This document shows, piece after piece, positions 1 through 9,609 of a DNA stretch of 64,000 nt. The position numbers and the translations under genes are program-made. The notes under the pieces were generated by a model. The model did not search any database, had not been told where the DNA came from, and saw only the letters and a list, made by a program, of their open reading frames with translations. Origin of the DNA: Platanthera guangdongensis. Its lineage: Eukaryota; Streptophyta; Magnoliopsida; Asparagales; Orchidaceae. Where the stretch lies: positions 243,459,447 to 243,523,446 of the forward strand of contig CM077158.1 in the NCBI GenBank assembly GCA_039583875.1, written 5' to 3'. Numbering within the stretch: position 1 is the first letter of the stretch; each line of letters starts with the position of its first letter.

Positions 1-440
1 GCCACCCAGGCTCCCATCAGCTGACATGTCAGGTTGACCCCTCCGGGAGGTTCGGTGTTTTTTACTCGGAGGGAGTCTCGCCACCCAGGCTCCCATCAGC
101 TGGCATGACAGGTTGCCCCCTCCAGGAGGTTTAATGTTTTTTACCCGGAGGGGGTCTCGCCACCCAGACTCCCATCAGCTGGCATGACAGATTGACCCAT
201 CCGGGAGGTTTAGTGTTTTTTACCCGGAGGGGGTCTCGCCACCCAGGCTCCCATCAACTGGCATGGCAGTTGACCCTTCCTGGAGGTTTAGTGTTTTTTA
301 CCCGGAGGGGGTCTCGCCACCCAGGCTCCCATTAGCTGGCATGACAGGTTGACCCCTCCGGGAGGTTGAGTGTTTTTTACCCGGAGGGGGTCTCGTCACC
401 CAGGCTCCCATCAGCTGGCATGGCAGGTTGACCCCTCAGG
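1..440. repeat. 79-bp tandem array in the 5' LTR
   Basis: Six units start near 1, 80, 159, 238, 316 and 395. Each reads from GCCACCCAGGCTCCCATCAG through a TGTTTTTTACCCGGAGG block to GGTCTC. Period is 78-79 bp, so no reading frame is kept. The same array occurs at about 6968-7520 in the 3' LTR. Confidence 0.93.
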
Positions 441-809
441 GAGACCAAGTATTTCCGACTCTAAGTAGATCACTCAACGAATACGTTGGGTTGGATGTTT
501 CTTTCCGAGCTTGTGTCAACCTCGAAAAGTGCGGGGATTGCTGTACAACCCCGTATTCGCAGAGTGGGGGTCCTCCCGGCAGGCGCATGACCAGATGAGT
601 TTTTAAGCTTTTGGTGTGGTTTGCACTCTTAGTGGCCAATTTAGGCCTAGCCCTTGGAATATACTAGTAGGGGGAGGAAAAATCTGCCTCCACACAGTGG
701 CCCTTTTTGGGTGGCGGGTGCGACAAGTTGGCTGACACCCGCCCCGGGCTGATAGGTGCAAGGTGGGAGCAACAGGACCGGCTGGAGGCCAGAACCCCGC
801 CCCCTGCAC
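441..809. other. Single-copy LTR spacer
   Basis: This non-repetitive LTR stretch links the 79-bp and 51-bp arrays. It recurs in the 3' LTR at about 7520-7850. A diverged version, with the shared block AATATACTAGTAGGGGGAGG, is found in the LTR relic near 43.4 kb. No gene is seen. Confidence 0.7.
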
Positions 810-1550
810 TCTCGCCCCGAGCGGTCAGCTCGCGGGGCCGAGAGCGGCCTGTGACCAGGCTCTCGCCCTGGGCGGTCAGCTCGCGGGGGCGAGAGCGGCC
901 TGCGGCCAGGCTCTCGCCCCGGGCGGTCAGCTCGCGGGGGCGAGAGCGGCCTGCGGCCAGGCTCTCGCCCCGGGCGGCTAGCTCGCGGGGGCGAGAGCGG
1001 CATGCGGCCAGGCTCTCGCCCCGGGCAATCAGCTCCCGAGGGCGAGAGCTGCCTGCGGCCAGGCTCTCGCCCCGGGTGGCTAGCTCGCGGGGGCGAGAGC
1101 GGCCTGCGGCAAGGCTCTCGCCCGGGCAATCAGCTCGCGGGGGCGAGAGCGGCCTGCGGCCAGGCTCTCGCCCCGGGCGGTCAGCTCGCGGGAGCGAGAG
1201 CGGCCTGCGTCCAGGCTCTCACCCCGGGCGGCTAGCCCGCGGGGGCGAGAGCCGCCTGCGGTCAGGCTCTCGCCCCGGGCGGTCAGCTCGCGGGGGCGAG
1301 TGCGGCCTGCGGCCAGGCTCTCGCCCCGGGCGGTCAGCTCGCGGGGGCGAGAGCGGCCTGCGGCCCTGCTCTCGCCCTGGGCGGTCAGCTCGCGGAGGCG
1401 AGAGCGGCCTGCGGCCAGGCTCTCGCCCCGGGCGGTTAGCTCGCGGTGTCGAGAGCGGCCTGCGACCAGGTTCTCGCCTTGGGCGGCTAGCTCGCGGTGG
1501 CGAGAGCGGCCTGCGGCCAGGCTCCCGCCCCGGGCGGGTAGCTCTTCGAC
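810..1550. repeat. GC-rich 51-bp minisatellite, 5' LTR copy
   Basis: About 14 units of roughly 51 bp alternate GGGGGCGAGAGCGGCCTG and GGCTCTCGCCCCGGGCGG. The two blocks are inverted relative to each other, so every unit can form a GC-rich hairpin. Because 51 is a multiple of three, long open frames exist on both strands; they are a by-product of the period and are not taken as genes. Confidence 0.93.
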
Positions 1551-1754
1551 GGGGGTCACCTGCTAGTCTCGGGTGCCCGGGGAGATGGGGGGTATGGCTC
1601 CTCCCGCCCTTGGACCTCTTTTGACCATGTTTTTTCCGTTATACCCTCGGGGCGAAATTACCTCTTTACCCCCCGGTGTGGCTGTTTTCTATTGACCCAA
1701 GGCCTTGTTGTCCTAGGGGTGTTTGTGTCATTTTGGTCCATGAGATTGGAAAAA

Positions 1755-1764
1755 CTATAAATAG
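1755..1764 (+). promoter_or_regulatory. Probable TATA box of the 5' LTR
   Basis: CTATAAATAG lies about 270 bp before the LTR end. The same motif occurs at the corresponding place in the 3' LTR (8603-8612) and in two related LTR relics (44051-44060 and 46302-46312). It is a good candidate for the LTR core promoter; transcription itself is not shown. Confidence 0.65.
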
Positions 1765-2089
1765 ACCCTTAGGGGTGCCTTGGAGAGCATTGCATCTTAG
1801 CCACAAAAAACCCCTTTGCTTTCTTCCTTCGAGGCACCTAGCTCAGCATTGGCTAGGGACGGGGAGACTTCAAAGGTCTTACGGGTGTGAGGTGGGACCT
1901 CCACGCTAGAGCCGGGGGTCTGTTCCTAGTTCCCCAAGTCTTTGGTCCGTGACGTTCTCCCGAGTGTAGTAGGTGTGAGGTCACCCCTCTTTTGTGACCC
2001 CGAACTCCACAGAAGTCATTTTTGGCTTCAACACTTTTGGTGCGGTGAGCGTGGAGAGTGAACAGCACAGAAGATCTCGGGAGAGTGTC

Positions 2090-3265
2090 ATGACTGGAGG
2101 TCAGGGAGGTAGTGATGACCTCGGCGAGCTCTCCAATCCAGGACCCTTTGTGGGGAGGCAAGAGTTCATGACCTCCATCCAGGGCATCATGGAGATGCTG
2201 CGAAGCATTGCTCCTCAGGGTGGCAGCTCCACCCCGACCCCCCAGGAGCTACTTCCCCCACCTCACGACGAGATGACCCCAGCAGGGGGAGAAAGAAGTG
2301 CATCGGGAAGAAGGCCCGGGAAGGAGAGGATGGGACATGGGGTCGAGCGAGACCTCACCGGCCGGGAGTTGTTCTCCAGCCCGGCGAGTGTCAGCCTTCC
2401 ATGCGAGCAGGTCGCGCGAGTAGAGGTGGCGAGACCACCCCTCAGGGGGTCACCCTTCAGCGAGCTGATCATCTCAGCTCCCGTTCCCGAGGGGTTCAGA
2501 GAGCCTGACATGACTTACTATACCGGGAAGGATGACCCCGTCCAGCATCTGCAGTGGTTCGAGGATGCCGTCTCCATCAGGCCAATGACGGATGCCTTCA
2601 AGTGTTGCCTCTTTGCGATCACGTTGAAGGAGAAGGCAAGGGACTGGTTTCATCAACTCCCTCCGAGGTCGATCTATGGGTTCGAGGACTTGAGCCGGAG
2701 CTTTCAGCTTCGCTTCTCCACCTCCAAGAAGAGGAAGAGAAGTCCTGAGTCCATCTTCCTGATAAGGCAGGGGGCCGAGGAGTCGCTGGCCCGTTACGTT
2801 GACAGGTTCCAAGAGGAGATCCTGGATGTCCAGGAGATGCCAGGGTATGCCCTCCAGATGACATTCACGGTGGGGTTGCGCGAGGGGTTCTTCAAGATGA
2901 GCCTGACTCGAAAGGCCCCCCTTTCCTTTGAGGAGCTGATGGAAAGGGAGGTTGAGGAGATAGCCATGGAGGCGGCCAACCCGACATTTGTCAAGAAGTT
3001 GACAAAGCTAAAAGAGTCGGTGTCAAAGGAGCAAGGTGGCTCAAGCATCAAAAAGGAAGAAGGAGAGAGGAGCAGAGAGCTCAGGGGTTCCAGGGGCAGG
3101 AGGGTCCGGAACCAGGCGGGAGGCAACAGGGAGGACCTGCCCAGGGTCCCGAAAGAGCTCTCATCCAGGGCGGAGGGAACTTTTATGAGGAACAGGGGAG
3201 GTTCAACTTCCAGAGACAAGCCCCAAAACAGCTACTACCCCCGCCGCAGCAAGCCTTGGCGATAG
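2090..3265 (+). CDS. Retrotransposon Gag protein
   Basis: A 391-codon frame starts at the ATG at 2090. The frame is open upstream only to a GTG at 1994 inside the LTR, so 2090 is the first usable ATG. The centre has the pattern of plant Ty3/Gypsy capsid proteins (Retrotrans_gag family): YYTGKDDPVQHLQWFEDAV, then ARDWFHQLPPRSIYGFEDL, then SLARYVDRFQEEILDVQEM. The last 80 residues are rich in Arg, Gly and Ser. No CCHC knuckle is present in this frame; a knuckle-like stretch (YCDFH, then GHATATCPEF) follows 3' in shifted frames. Gag would package element RNA. The gene is uninterrupted, in contrast to the protease after it, and could be supplied in trans or be a recent relic. Confidence 0.85.
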   Translation: MTGGQGGSDDLGELSNPGPFVGRQEFMTSIQGIMEMLRSIAPQGGSSTPTPQELLPPPHDEMTPAGGERSASGRRPGKERMGHGVERDLTGRELFSSPASVSLPCEQVARVEVARPPLRGSPFSELIISAPVPEGFREPDMTYYTGKDDPVQHLQWFEDAVSIRPMTDAFKCCLFAITLKEKARDWFHQLPPRSIYGFEDLSRSFQLRFSTSKKRKRSPESIFLIRQGAEESLARYVDRFQEEILDVQEMPGYALQMTFTVGLREGFFKMSLTRKAPLSFEELMEREVEEIAMEAANPTFVKKLTKLKESVSKEQGGSSIKKEEGERSRELRGSRGRRVRNQAGGNREDLPRVPKELSSRAEGTFMRNRGGSTSRDKPQNSYYPRRSKPWR

Positions 3266-4200
3266 GAGGGGGAAGAGGTAATAGGAGAGAACGCCCAACC
3301 CGCCGAAGGAGGGGAGTAGCGCTACCGTACTGTGACTTCCACAGTTCCACCAGGTGGAGGGGCACGCCACGGCTACCTGCCCCGAGTTCCTGGAAGTGAT
3401 GGGGGCGAGAGGCCCTGCTCAGCAGTAGCAGCCGGTGCAGGTTGAGGAGGCTCCACCCAGAACAGGGGGATGTCATATGTGAGGACCGGGTCGATGTCGG
3501 ACCCCGAGGCGGTATAGCGGTGATCCATGGTGGAGTGGGGATCGAGGCCACTCGGAAGGCAAGCTTCCATATCATGTACCGACGGAGCGTCGCCTCAACA
3601 TCCCAGACCCTGCCCCAGGAGGAGAAGATCACCTTCTCGGTGAAGAACATGTCAGATCATGAGGATCCGTTCTGCGATGCGCTGGTCATCTAGACGGCCA
3701 TCGAGGGCTACACCGTCTCTCGGATCTTGGTTGACAACGAGAGCTCCGTCAACGTCGTCTTCAAGAAGGCGTTTGACGAGATGAAGGTGGAGCCAAGGAG
3801 GGTGTTGGCCTCAGACGGACCCCTGTTCGGATTTTCAGGAGAGAGGAAGGAGGTTGAAGGCGGAGTAGGACTCCAAGTGAAATTGGGAGGGATTTCAAGG
3901 AACTGCCGGTTTGTCATAGTTGACGCTCCGTGCAGCTACAACGCCATCTTTGGAAGGCCCCTCATCAGCGCCTTCCGTTCAATGCCGTCATCGTTCCACC
4001 AGTGTCTCAAGTTCAGCTCATGAGGGATCCAGGTTAGAGTTAAGGGAGACTCCAGGATGGCAAGACAATGTTATGTCACGGCCGTCAACACCATCTATTG
4101 GTTGGCCAAGACAAAGAAGATGGAGAGGATCATGGAGAGCCTGAGCAAGATGGAGGTCTCCAAGGGGAAGGATGACGACCATCGTGCCCAGACCCCCTGA
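3266..4200 (+). pseudogene. Degraded aspartic protease (pro) region; reverse transcriptase absent
   Basis: This follows gag in another frame. It resembles the Gypsy segment between gag and reverse transcriptase: DALVI, then ILVDNESSVNVVFKKAF, then APCSYNAIFGRPLISAF, and further on GDSRMARQCYVTAVN. The catalytic turn normally reads D(S/T/N)G; here it is DNESS, so the glycine is lost. In-frame stops occur at 3691-3693 (TAG) and 4021-4023 (TGA), and the frame ends at 4198-4200. No reverse transcriptase, RNase H or integrase lies between here and the polypurine tract at 4274, so the element cannot move alone. The lineage may be Tat/Ogre-like from the protease wording, but that is tentative. Confidence 0.75.
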
Positions 4201-4273
4201 AGAAGCCTCACCCTGACAGAGTCCTGTGTTTTTTTTTATGTTGTAGTAAGTCCAGCCCCCGACCAGCTGAGTC

Positions 4274-4287
4274 GGGGGGGGGGGGGG
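4274..4287 (+). other. Polypurine tract next to the 3' LTR
   Basis: A run of 14 G follows GAGTC, then TCA, then the TGTAACCC that begins the 3' LTR at 4291. Position and composition fit the plus-strand priming tract of an LTR element. It sets the left edge of the 3' LTR and so shows that the 75-bp array belongs to the LTR. Confidence 0.75.
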
Positions 4288-4334
4288 TCATGTAACCCAT
4301 ATTTTTCTCCGTTTGAGGATGTTGGATTTGGTAG

Positions 4335-6950
4335 AGTTCAAGTGACACACCTAGTCCCACCCCCGAGAGGATCTCCTCATCCATGCTCTCACTAGCTGGA
4401 TGGGTCGAATGTGCCTCGGGGAGATCAAGCCCCACCTCCGAGAGGATCTCCTCATCCAGGCTCTCACTAGCTGGATGGGTCGAATGTGCCTCGGGGAGAT
4501 CAAGCCCTACCCCCGAGAGGATCTCCTCATCCAGGCTCTCACTAGCTGGATGGGTCGAATGTGCCTCGGGGAGATCAAGTCCCACCCCCGAGAGGATCTC
4601 CTCATCCAGACTCTCACTAGCTGGATGGGTCGAATGTGCTTCGGGGAGATCTAGTCCCACCCCTGAGAGGATCTCCTCATCCAGGCTCTCACTAGCTGGA
4701 TGGGTCGAATGTGCCTCGGGGAGATCAAGTCCCGCCTCCGAGAGGATCTCCTCATCCAGGCTCTCACTAGCTGGATGAGTCGAATGTGCCTCAGGGAGAT
4801 CAAGCCCCACCCCCGAGAGGATCTCCTCATCCAGGCTCTCACTAGCTGGATGGGTCGAATGTGCCTCGGGGAGATCAAGTCCTACCCCCGAGAGGATCTC
4901 CTCATCCACGCTGTCACTAGCTGGATGAGTCGAATGCGCATCAGGGAGATCAAGCCCTATCCCCAAGAGGATCTCCTCATCCAGACTCTCACTAGCTGGA
5001 TGAGTCGAATGTGCCTCGGGGAGATCAAGCCCCACCCCCGAGAGGATCTCCTCATCCAGGCTCTCACTAGCTGTATGGGTCGAATGTGCCTCGGTTAGAT
5101 CAAGTCCCACCCCCGAGAGGATCTCCTCATGCAGGCTCTCACTAGCTGCAAGGTTCGAATGTGCCTCGGGGAGATCTAGTTCCACCCACGAGAGGATCTC
5201 CTCATCCAAGCTCTCACTAGCTGGATGGGTCGAATGTGCCTCAGGGAGATCTAGTCCCACCCCCGAGAGGATCTCCTCATCCAGGCTCTCACTAGCTGGA
5301 TGGGTTGAATGTGCCTCGGGGAGATCAAGCCCCACCTCCGAGAGGATCTCCTCATCCTGGCTCTCACTAGCTGGAGGGGTCGAATGTGCCTCGAGGAGAT
5401 CAAGTCCCACCCCCGAGAGGATCTCATCCAGGATCTCACTAGCTGGATGGGTCGAATGTGCCTCGGGGAGATTTAGTCCCACCCCCGAGAGGATCTCCTC
5501 ATCCAGGCTCTCACTAGCTGGATGAGTCGAATGTGCCTCGGGAGATCAAGCCCCACCCCCGAGAGGATCTCCTCATCCAGGCTCTCACTAGCTGGATGGG
5601 TCGAATGTGCCTCGGGGAGATCAAGTCCCACCCCCGAGAGGATCTCCTCATCCAGGCTCTCACTAGCTGGATGGGTCGAATGTGCCTCGGGGAGATCAAG
5701 CCCCACCCCCGAGAGGATCTCCTCATCCAGGCTCTCACTAGCTGGATGGGTCGAATGTGCCTCGGGGAGATCAAGTCCCACCCCCGAGAGGATCTCCTCA
5801 TCCAGGCTCTCACTAGCTGGATGGGTCGAATGTGCCTCGGGGAGATCTAGTCCCACCCCCGAGAGGATCTCCTCATCCATGCTCTCACTAGCTGGATGGA
5901 TCGAGTGTGCCTCGGGGAGATCATGCCCCACCCCCGAGAGGATCTCCTCATCCAGGCTCTCACTAGCTGGATGAGTCAAATGTGTCTCGGGGAGATCAAG
6001 TCCCGCCCCCAAGAGGATCTCCTCATCCAGGCTCTCACTAGCTGGATGAGTCGAATGTGCCTCTGGGAGATCAAGTCCCACCCCCGAGAGGATCTCCTCA
6101 TCCAGGCTCGCACTAGCTGGATGGGTTGAATGTGCCTCGGGGAGATCAAGCCCCACCCCCGAGAGGATCTCCTCATCCAGGCTCTCACTAGCTGGATGGG
6201 TCGAATGTGTCTCGGGGAGATCAAGCCCCACCCCGAGAGGATCTCCTCATCCAGGCTCTCACTAGCTGGATGAGTCGAATGTGCCTCGGGGAGATCAAGC
6301 CCCACCCCCGAGAGGATCTCCTCATCCAGGCTCTCACTAGCTGGATGGGTCGAATGTGTCTCGGGAGATCAAGCCCCACCCCGATAGGATCTCCTTATCC
6401 AGGCTCTCACTAGCTGAATGAGCCGAATGTGCCTCGAGGAGTTCAAGCCCCACCCCCGAGAGGATCTCCTCATCCAGGATCTCACTAGCTGGATGAGTCG
6501 AATGTGCCTCGGGGAGATCAATTCCCACCCCTGAGAGGATCTCCTCATCCAGGCTCTCACTAGCTGGATGGGTCGAATGTTCCTCGGGGAGATCAAGTCC
6601 CACCCCCGAGAGGATCTCCTCATCCAGGCTCCCACTAGCTGGATGGGTCGAATGTGCCTCAGGGAGAGCAAGTACCACCCCCCGAGAGGATCTCCTCATC
6701 CAGGCTCTCGCTAGCTGGGTAGGTCGAATGTGACTCAGGGAGATCAAGTCCCACCCCCGAGAGGATCTCCTCATCCAGGCTCTCACTAGCTGGATGAGTC
6801 GAATGTGCCTCGTGGAGAGCAAGTCCCACCCCTGAGAGGATCTCCTCATCCATGCTCTTACTAGCTGGATGAGTCGAATGTGCATCGGGGAGAGTAAGTG
6901 CTCCTTTGCTCCGATGACGGTCCCGCTGGCTCTCACTAGCTGACAGGGCA
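4335..6950. repeat. 75-bp tandem array, about 34 units
   Basis: Units of 75 bp (a few 74-79) centre on GAGAGGATCTCCTCATCCAG, then CTCTCACTAGCTGGATGGG, then TCGAATGTGCCTCGGGGAG. The AGCTGG core occurs about 35 times. Because 75 is a multiple of three, the minus strand keeps an open frame of more than 400 codons with a 25-residue period (LDEEILSGVGLDLPEAHS then THPASES). The unit shares a core with the 79-bp array (CCAGGCTC...AGCTGG), suggesting both arose from one ancestor. I do not treat the frame as a gene. Confidence 0.95.
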
Positions 6951-6967
6951 GACGTACCTCTCGTGGA

Positions 6968-7520
6968 TTCCCAGCGTTTTTTACCCGGAGGGGGTCTCTC
7001 CACCCAGGCTCCCATCAGCTGACATGACAGGTTGACCCCTCCAGGAGGTTCAGTGTTTTTTACCCGGAGGGGGTCTCGCCAGCCAAGCTCCCATCAACTG
7101 GCATGGCAGGTTGACCCCTCTGGGAGGTTCAGTGTTTTTTACCCGGAGGGGGTCTCGCCACCAAGACTCCCATCAGCTGGCATGGCAGGTTGACCCCTCC
7201 GGGAGGTTCAGTGTTTTTTACCCGGAGGGAGTCTCGCCACCCAGGCTCCCATCAGCTGGCATGGCAGGTTGACCCCTCCGGGAGGTTTAGTGTTTTTTAC
7301 CCGGAGGGGGTCTCGCCACCCAGGCTCCCATCAGCTGGCATGACAGGTTGACCCCTCCGGGAGGTTTAGTGTTTTTTACCCGGAGGGGGTCTCGCCACCC
7401 AGGCTCCCATCAGCTGGCATGACAGGTTGACCCCTCCGGGAGGTTGAGTGTTTTTTACCCGGAGGGGGTCTCGCCATCCAGGCTCCCATCAGCTGACATG
7501 ACAGGTTGTCCCCTCCCAGA
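6968..7520. repeat. 79-bp tandem array in the 3' LTR
   Basis: Seven units start near 7000, 7078, 7157, 7236, 7314, 7393 and 7472, preceded by part of a unit. They are near-identical to those at 1-440. The array follows the 75-bp array with only a short transition (6900-6968). Confidence 0.92.
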
Positions 7521-7844
7521 GGCCAAGTATTTTCGGCTCTAAGTAGATTACTCAGCGAATACGTTGGGTTGGATGTTTCTTTCCGAGCTTGTGCCAACCT
7601 CGAAAAGAGCGGGGATTGTGTATAACCCCGTATTCGCAGAGTGGAGGTCCTCCCGGCAGGCGCATGACCCGAGGAGTTTTTAAGCTTTTGGTGTGGTTTG
7701 CACTCTTAGTGGCCAATTTAGGCTTAGCCCTTGAAATATACTAGTAGGGGGAGGAAAGTGCGACAAGTTGGCTGACACCCGCCCCGGCCTGATAGGTGCA
7801 AGGTGGGAGCAGCAGGACCGGCTGGAGGCCAGAACCCCGCCCCC

Positions 7845-8395
7845 TGCACTCTCGCCCCGGGCGGTCAGCTCGCGGGGGCGAGAGCGGCCTGCGGCCAGGC
7901 TCTCGCCCCGGGCGGTCAGCTCGCGGGGGCGAGAGCCTGGCCGCAAGCGGCCTGCGGCCAGGCTCTCGCCCCGGGCGGCTAGCTCGCGGGGACGAGAGCG
8001 GCCTGCGACCAGGCTCTCGCCCCGGACGATCAGCTCGCGGGGGCGAGAGCGGCCTGCGGCCAGGCTCTCGCCCCTGGCGGTCAGCTCGCGGGGGCGAGAG
8101 CGGCCTGCGGCCAGGCTCTCGCCCCGGGCGGCTAGCTCGCAGGTGCGAGAGCGGCCTGCGGCCAGGCTCTCGCCCCGGGCGGTCAGCTCGCGGGGGCGAG
8201 AGCGGCCTGCGGCCATGCTCTCACCCCGGGCGGTCAGCTCGCGAGGGAGAGAGCGGCCTGCGGCCAGGCTCTCACCCCGGACGGTCAGCTCGCGGTGGAG
8301 AGAGCGGCCCGCGGTCAGGCTCTCGCCCCGGGCGGCTAGCTCGCGGGGGCGAGAGCGGCCTCCGGCCAGGCTCCCGCCCCGGGCGGGTAGCTCTT
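7845..8395. repeat. GC-rich 51-bp minisatellite, 3' LTR copy
   Basis: About ten units of the same 51-bp hairpin-forming repeat as at 810-1550. One unit near 7930 carries an extra palindromic GGCCGCAAGCGGCC stretch. The array is four units shorter than in the 5' LTR. Confidence 0.92.
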
Positions 8396-8602
8396 CGACG
8401 AGGGTCACCTGCTCGTCTCGGGTGCCTGGGGAGATGGGGGGTATGACTCCTCCCGCCCTTGAACCTCTTTTGGCCATGCTTTTACCGTTATATCCTCGGG
8501 ATGAAATTACCTCTTTATCCCCGGTGTGGCTGTTTTCTATTGGCCCAAGGCCTTTTTGTCCTAGGGGTGTTTGTGTCATTTTGGTTCATGGGATTGAGAA
8601 AA

Positions 8603-8612
8603 CTATAAATAG
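8603..8612 (+). promoter_or_regulatory. Probable TATA box of the 3' LTR
   Basis: CTATAAATAG at the position matching 1755-1764 in the 5' LTR. Transcription from here would run into the Copia element on its antisense side. Confidence 0.6.
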
Positions 8613-8879
8613 ACCGTAGGGGTGCCTTGGAGAGCATTGCATGTTAGCGACAAAAAACCCTTTGCTTTCTTCCTCCGAGGCACCTAGCTCAGCATTGGCT
8701 AGGGAGGGGAAGACTTCAAAGGTCTTCCGGGTGTGAGGTGGGACCTCCACGCTAGAATCGAGGGTCTGCTTCTAGTTCCCCAAGTCTTTGGTCCGTGATG
8801 TTCCCCCGAGTGTAGTAGGTGTGAGGTTACCCCTCTTTTGGGACCCCGAACTCCACAGAGATCATTTTTGGCTTCAACA

Positions 8880-9060
8880 CCGTCGAGCTTGTTATGTTTT
8901 TTATTTTTGGGTTATTTACACCCAGCAACCATGCCAAAATCAATGAAGGAAATAATTTCCTCTTTCTAAATTCTTCTCCCTCAATCCCTTTCCTCCTATA
9001 GGGTTTCCTCTTCCACTTCCTCAAGATTTTTCTAACTTCCCCTCTTCTACCTTCATTCTA
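8880..9060. other. Unassigned spacer between two retrotransposons
   Basis: About 180 bp lie between the Gypsy LTR end and the broken edge of the Copia LTR. The right half (8960-9058) is strongly pyrimidine-rich. It does not match the Copia LTR end at 17117-17340. No gene seen. Confidence 0.5.
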
Positions 9061-9609
9061 GTGCAGTTGCCTGCGCTTACAGGACTACAATAGCGGTTAG
9101 CACAAGCCTAACCGCTAGATAAAGTTGCAGTTAGACAAAGTCTAACTGCGAGATCGCACAAGAGAAATGTTGCTTGAGAACGATAAACACCAACTGCGGT
9201 CAACCCTCTGCTGATCAACAAAGAGTACATCTCAGGGAAAAATATAGAAGCATCTCACGCGGTTAGGCAGGAGCTAACCGCCTGACCGTCAACTTGCTCT
9301 AAATTCAGCAGTCCGTACAACTACCTTAGAAACATCGCCAGACCGATCTGCCTATCCAGACCGCCAATTCTGTCCGCCAGTGCTAGCCGCCAGACCGCCT
9401 AACAACATAGGTTCTGACATGCTTTAACACTACCAAGCTGCCAAGGACAGTCCGCTACTATAGACTGTCTGTCTGTCAGCACTGCCCACCAGATATGTAC
9501 GCCAGACCGCCAATGCTGTCCGCCAGACCGCCAATGCTGTCCGCCAGACCACAAAGATCTATCCGCCAATGCTGTCCGCCTGACTGATGTGACTCCTTAT
9601 ATTTTGACA
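9061..9609 (-). mobile_element. 3' LTR of a Copia element, truncated
   Basis: This matches the part of the complete LTR at about 17343-17886, from GTGCAGTTGCC to the terminal TTTTGACA (the TG start on the minus strand). The roughly 225 bp that should lie at 8836-9060 (the R/U5 end in element orientation) are missing and replaced by other sequence, so no target duplication can be read. It contains short GTCCGCCAGACCGCCAATGC-type repeats (9500-9590) and several GCGGTTAG words. On the minus strand a purine-rich GAGAAGGAG precedes the LTR start, a plausible polypurine tract. Confidence 0.8.

Larger units (their letters stand above)
1..2033 (+). mobile_element. 5' LTR (right part only) of a large non-autonomous Ty3/Gypsy-type element
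   Basis: The stretch from position 1 to the CA at 2032-2033 repeats the right part of a complete LTR at 4291-8879: the same 79-bp array, single-copy spacer, GC-rich 51-bp array, TATA region and terminal TTCAACA. The window opens inside this LTR, so its TGT start and left target duplication are not visible. Just inside it, from about 2037, is TTGGTGCGGTGAGCG, a plausible but degenerate primer-binding site. The GC-rich array has about 14 units here and about 10 in the other LTR, so the arrays changed length after insertion. The orientation follows from the downstream gag and the polypurine tract at 4274-4287. Confidence 0.85.
4291..8879 (+). mobile_element. Complete 3' LTR (about 4.6 kb) of the Gypsy-type element
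   Basis: The LTR begins TGTAACCC right after the polypurine tract and ends TTCAACA at 8879, giving TGT...ACA termini. Its right half matches 1-2033. It contains, in order, a 75-bp array (about 34 units), a 79-bp array (7 units), a spacer, a GC-rich 51-bp array (about 10 units), a TATA box and a single-copy 3' part. At 4,589 bp it is about twice the length of the 2,257-bp interior, which is unusual. The target duplication cannot be tested because the left end is outside the window; the first five bases after the LTR are CCGTC. Confidence 0.8.

Noticed and set aside
647..1624. Arg/Ser/Gly-rich frames of up to 305 codons on both strands
   Set aside because: By-products of the GC-rich 51-bp array; the same happens at 7680-8619. 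All phases are open together, which coding DNA does not do.
4208..6231. Minus-strand frames of 424 and 252 codons with a 25-residue period
   Set aside because: They lie wholly in the 75-bp LTR array. The period is a multiple of three, so frames stay open in several phases on both strands. No start context, domain or flanking coding sequence.
1..7520. Possible CRISPR-like array of regular repeats
   Set aside because: Units are contiguous tandem repeats without unique spacers, in plant retrotransposon LTRs.
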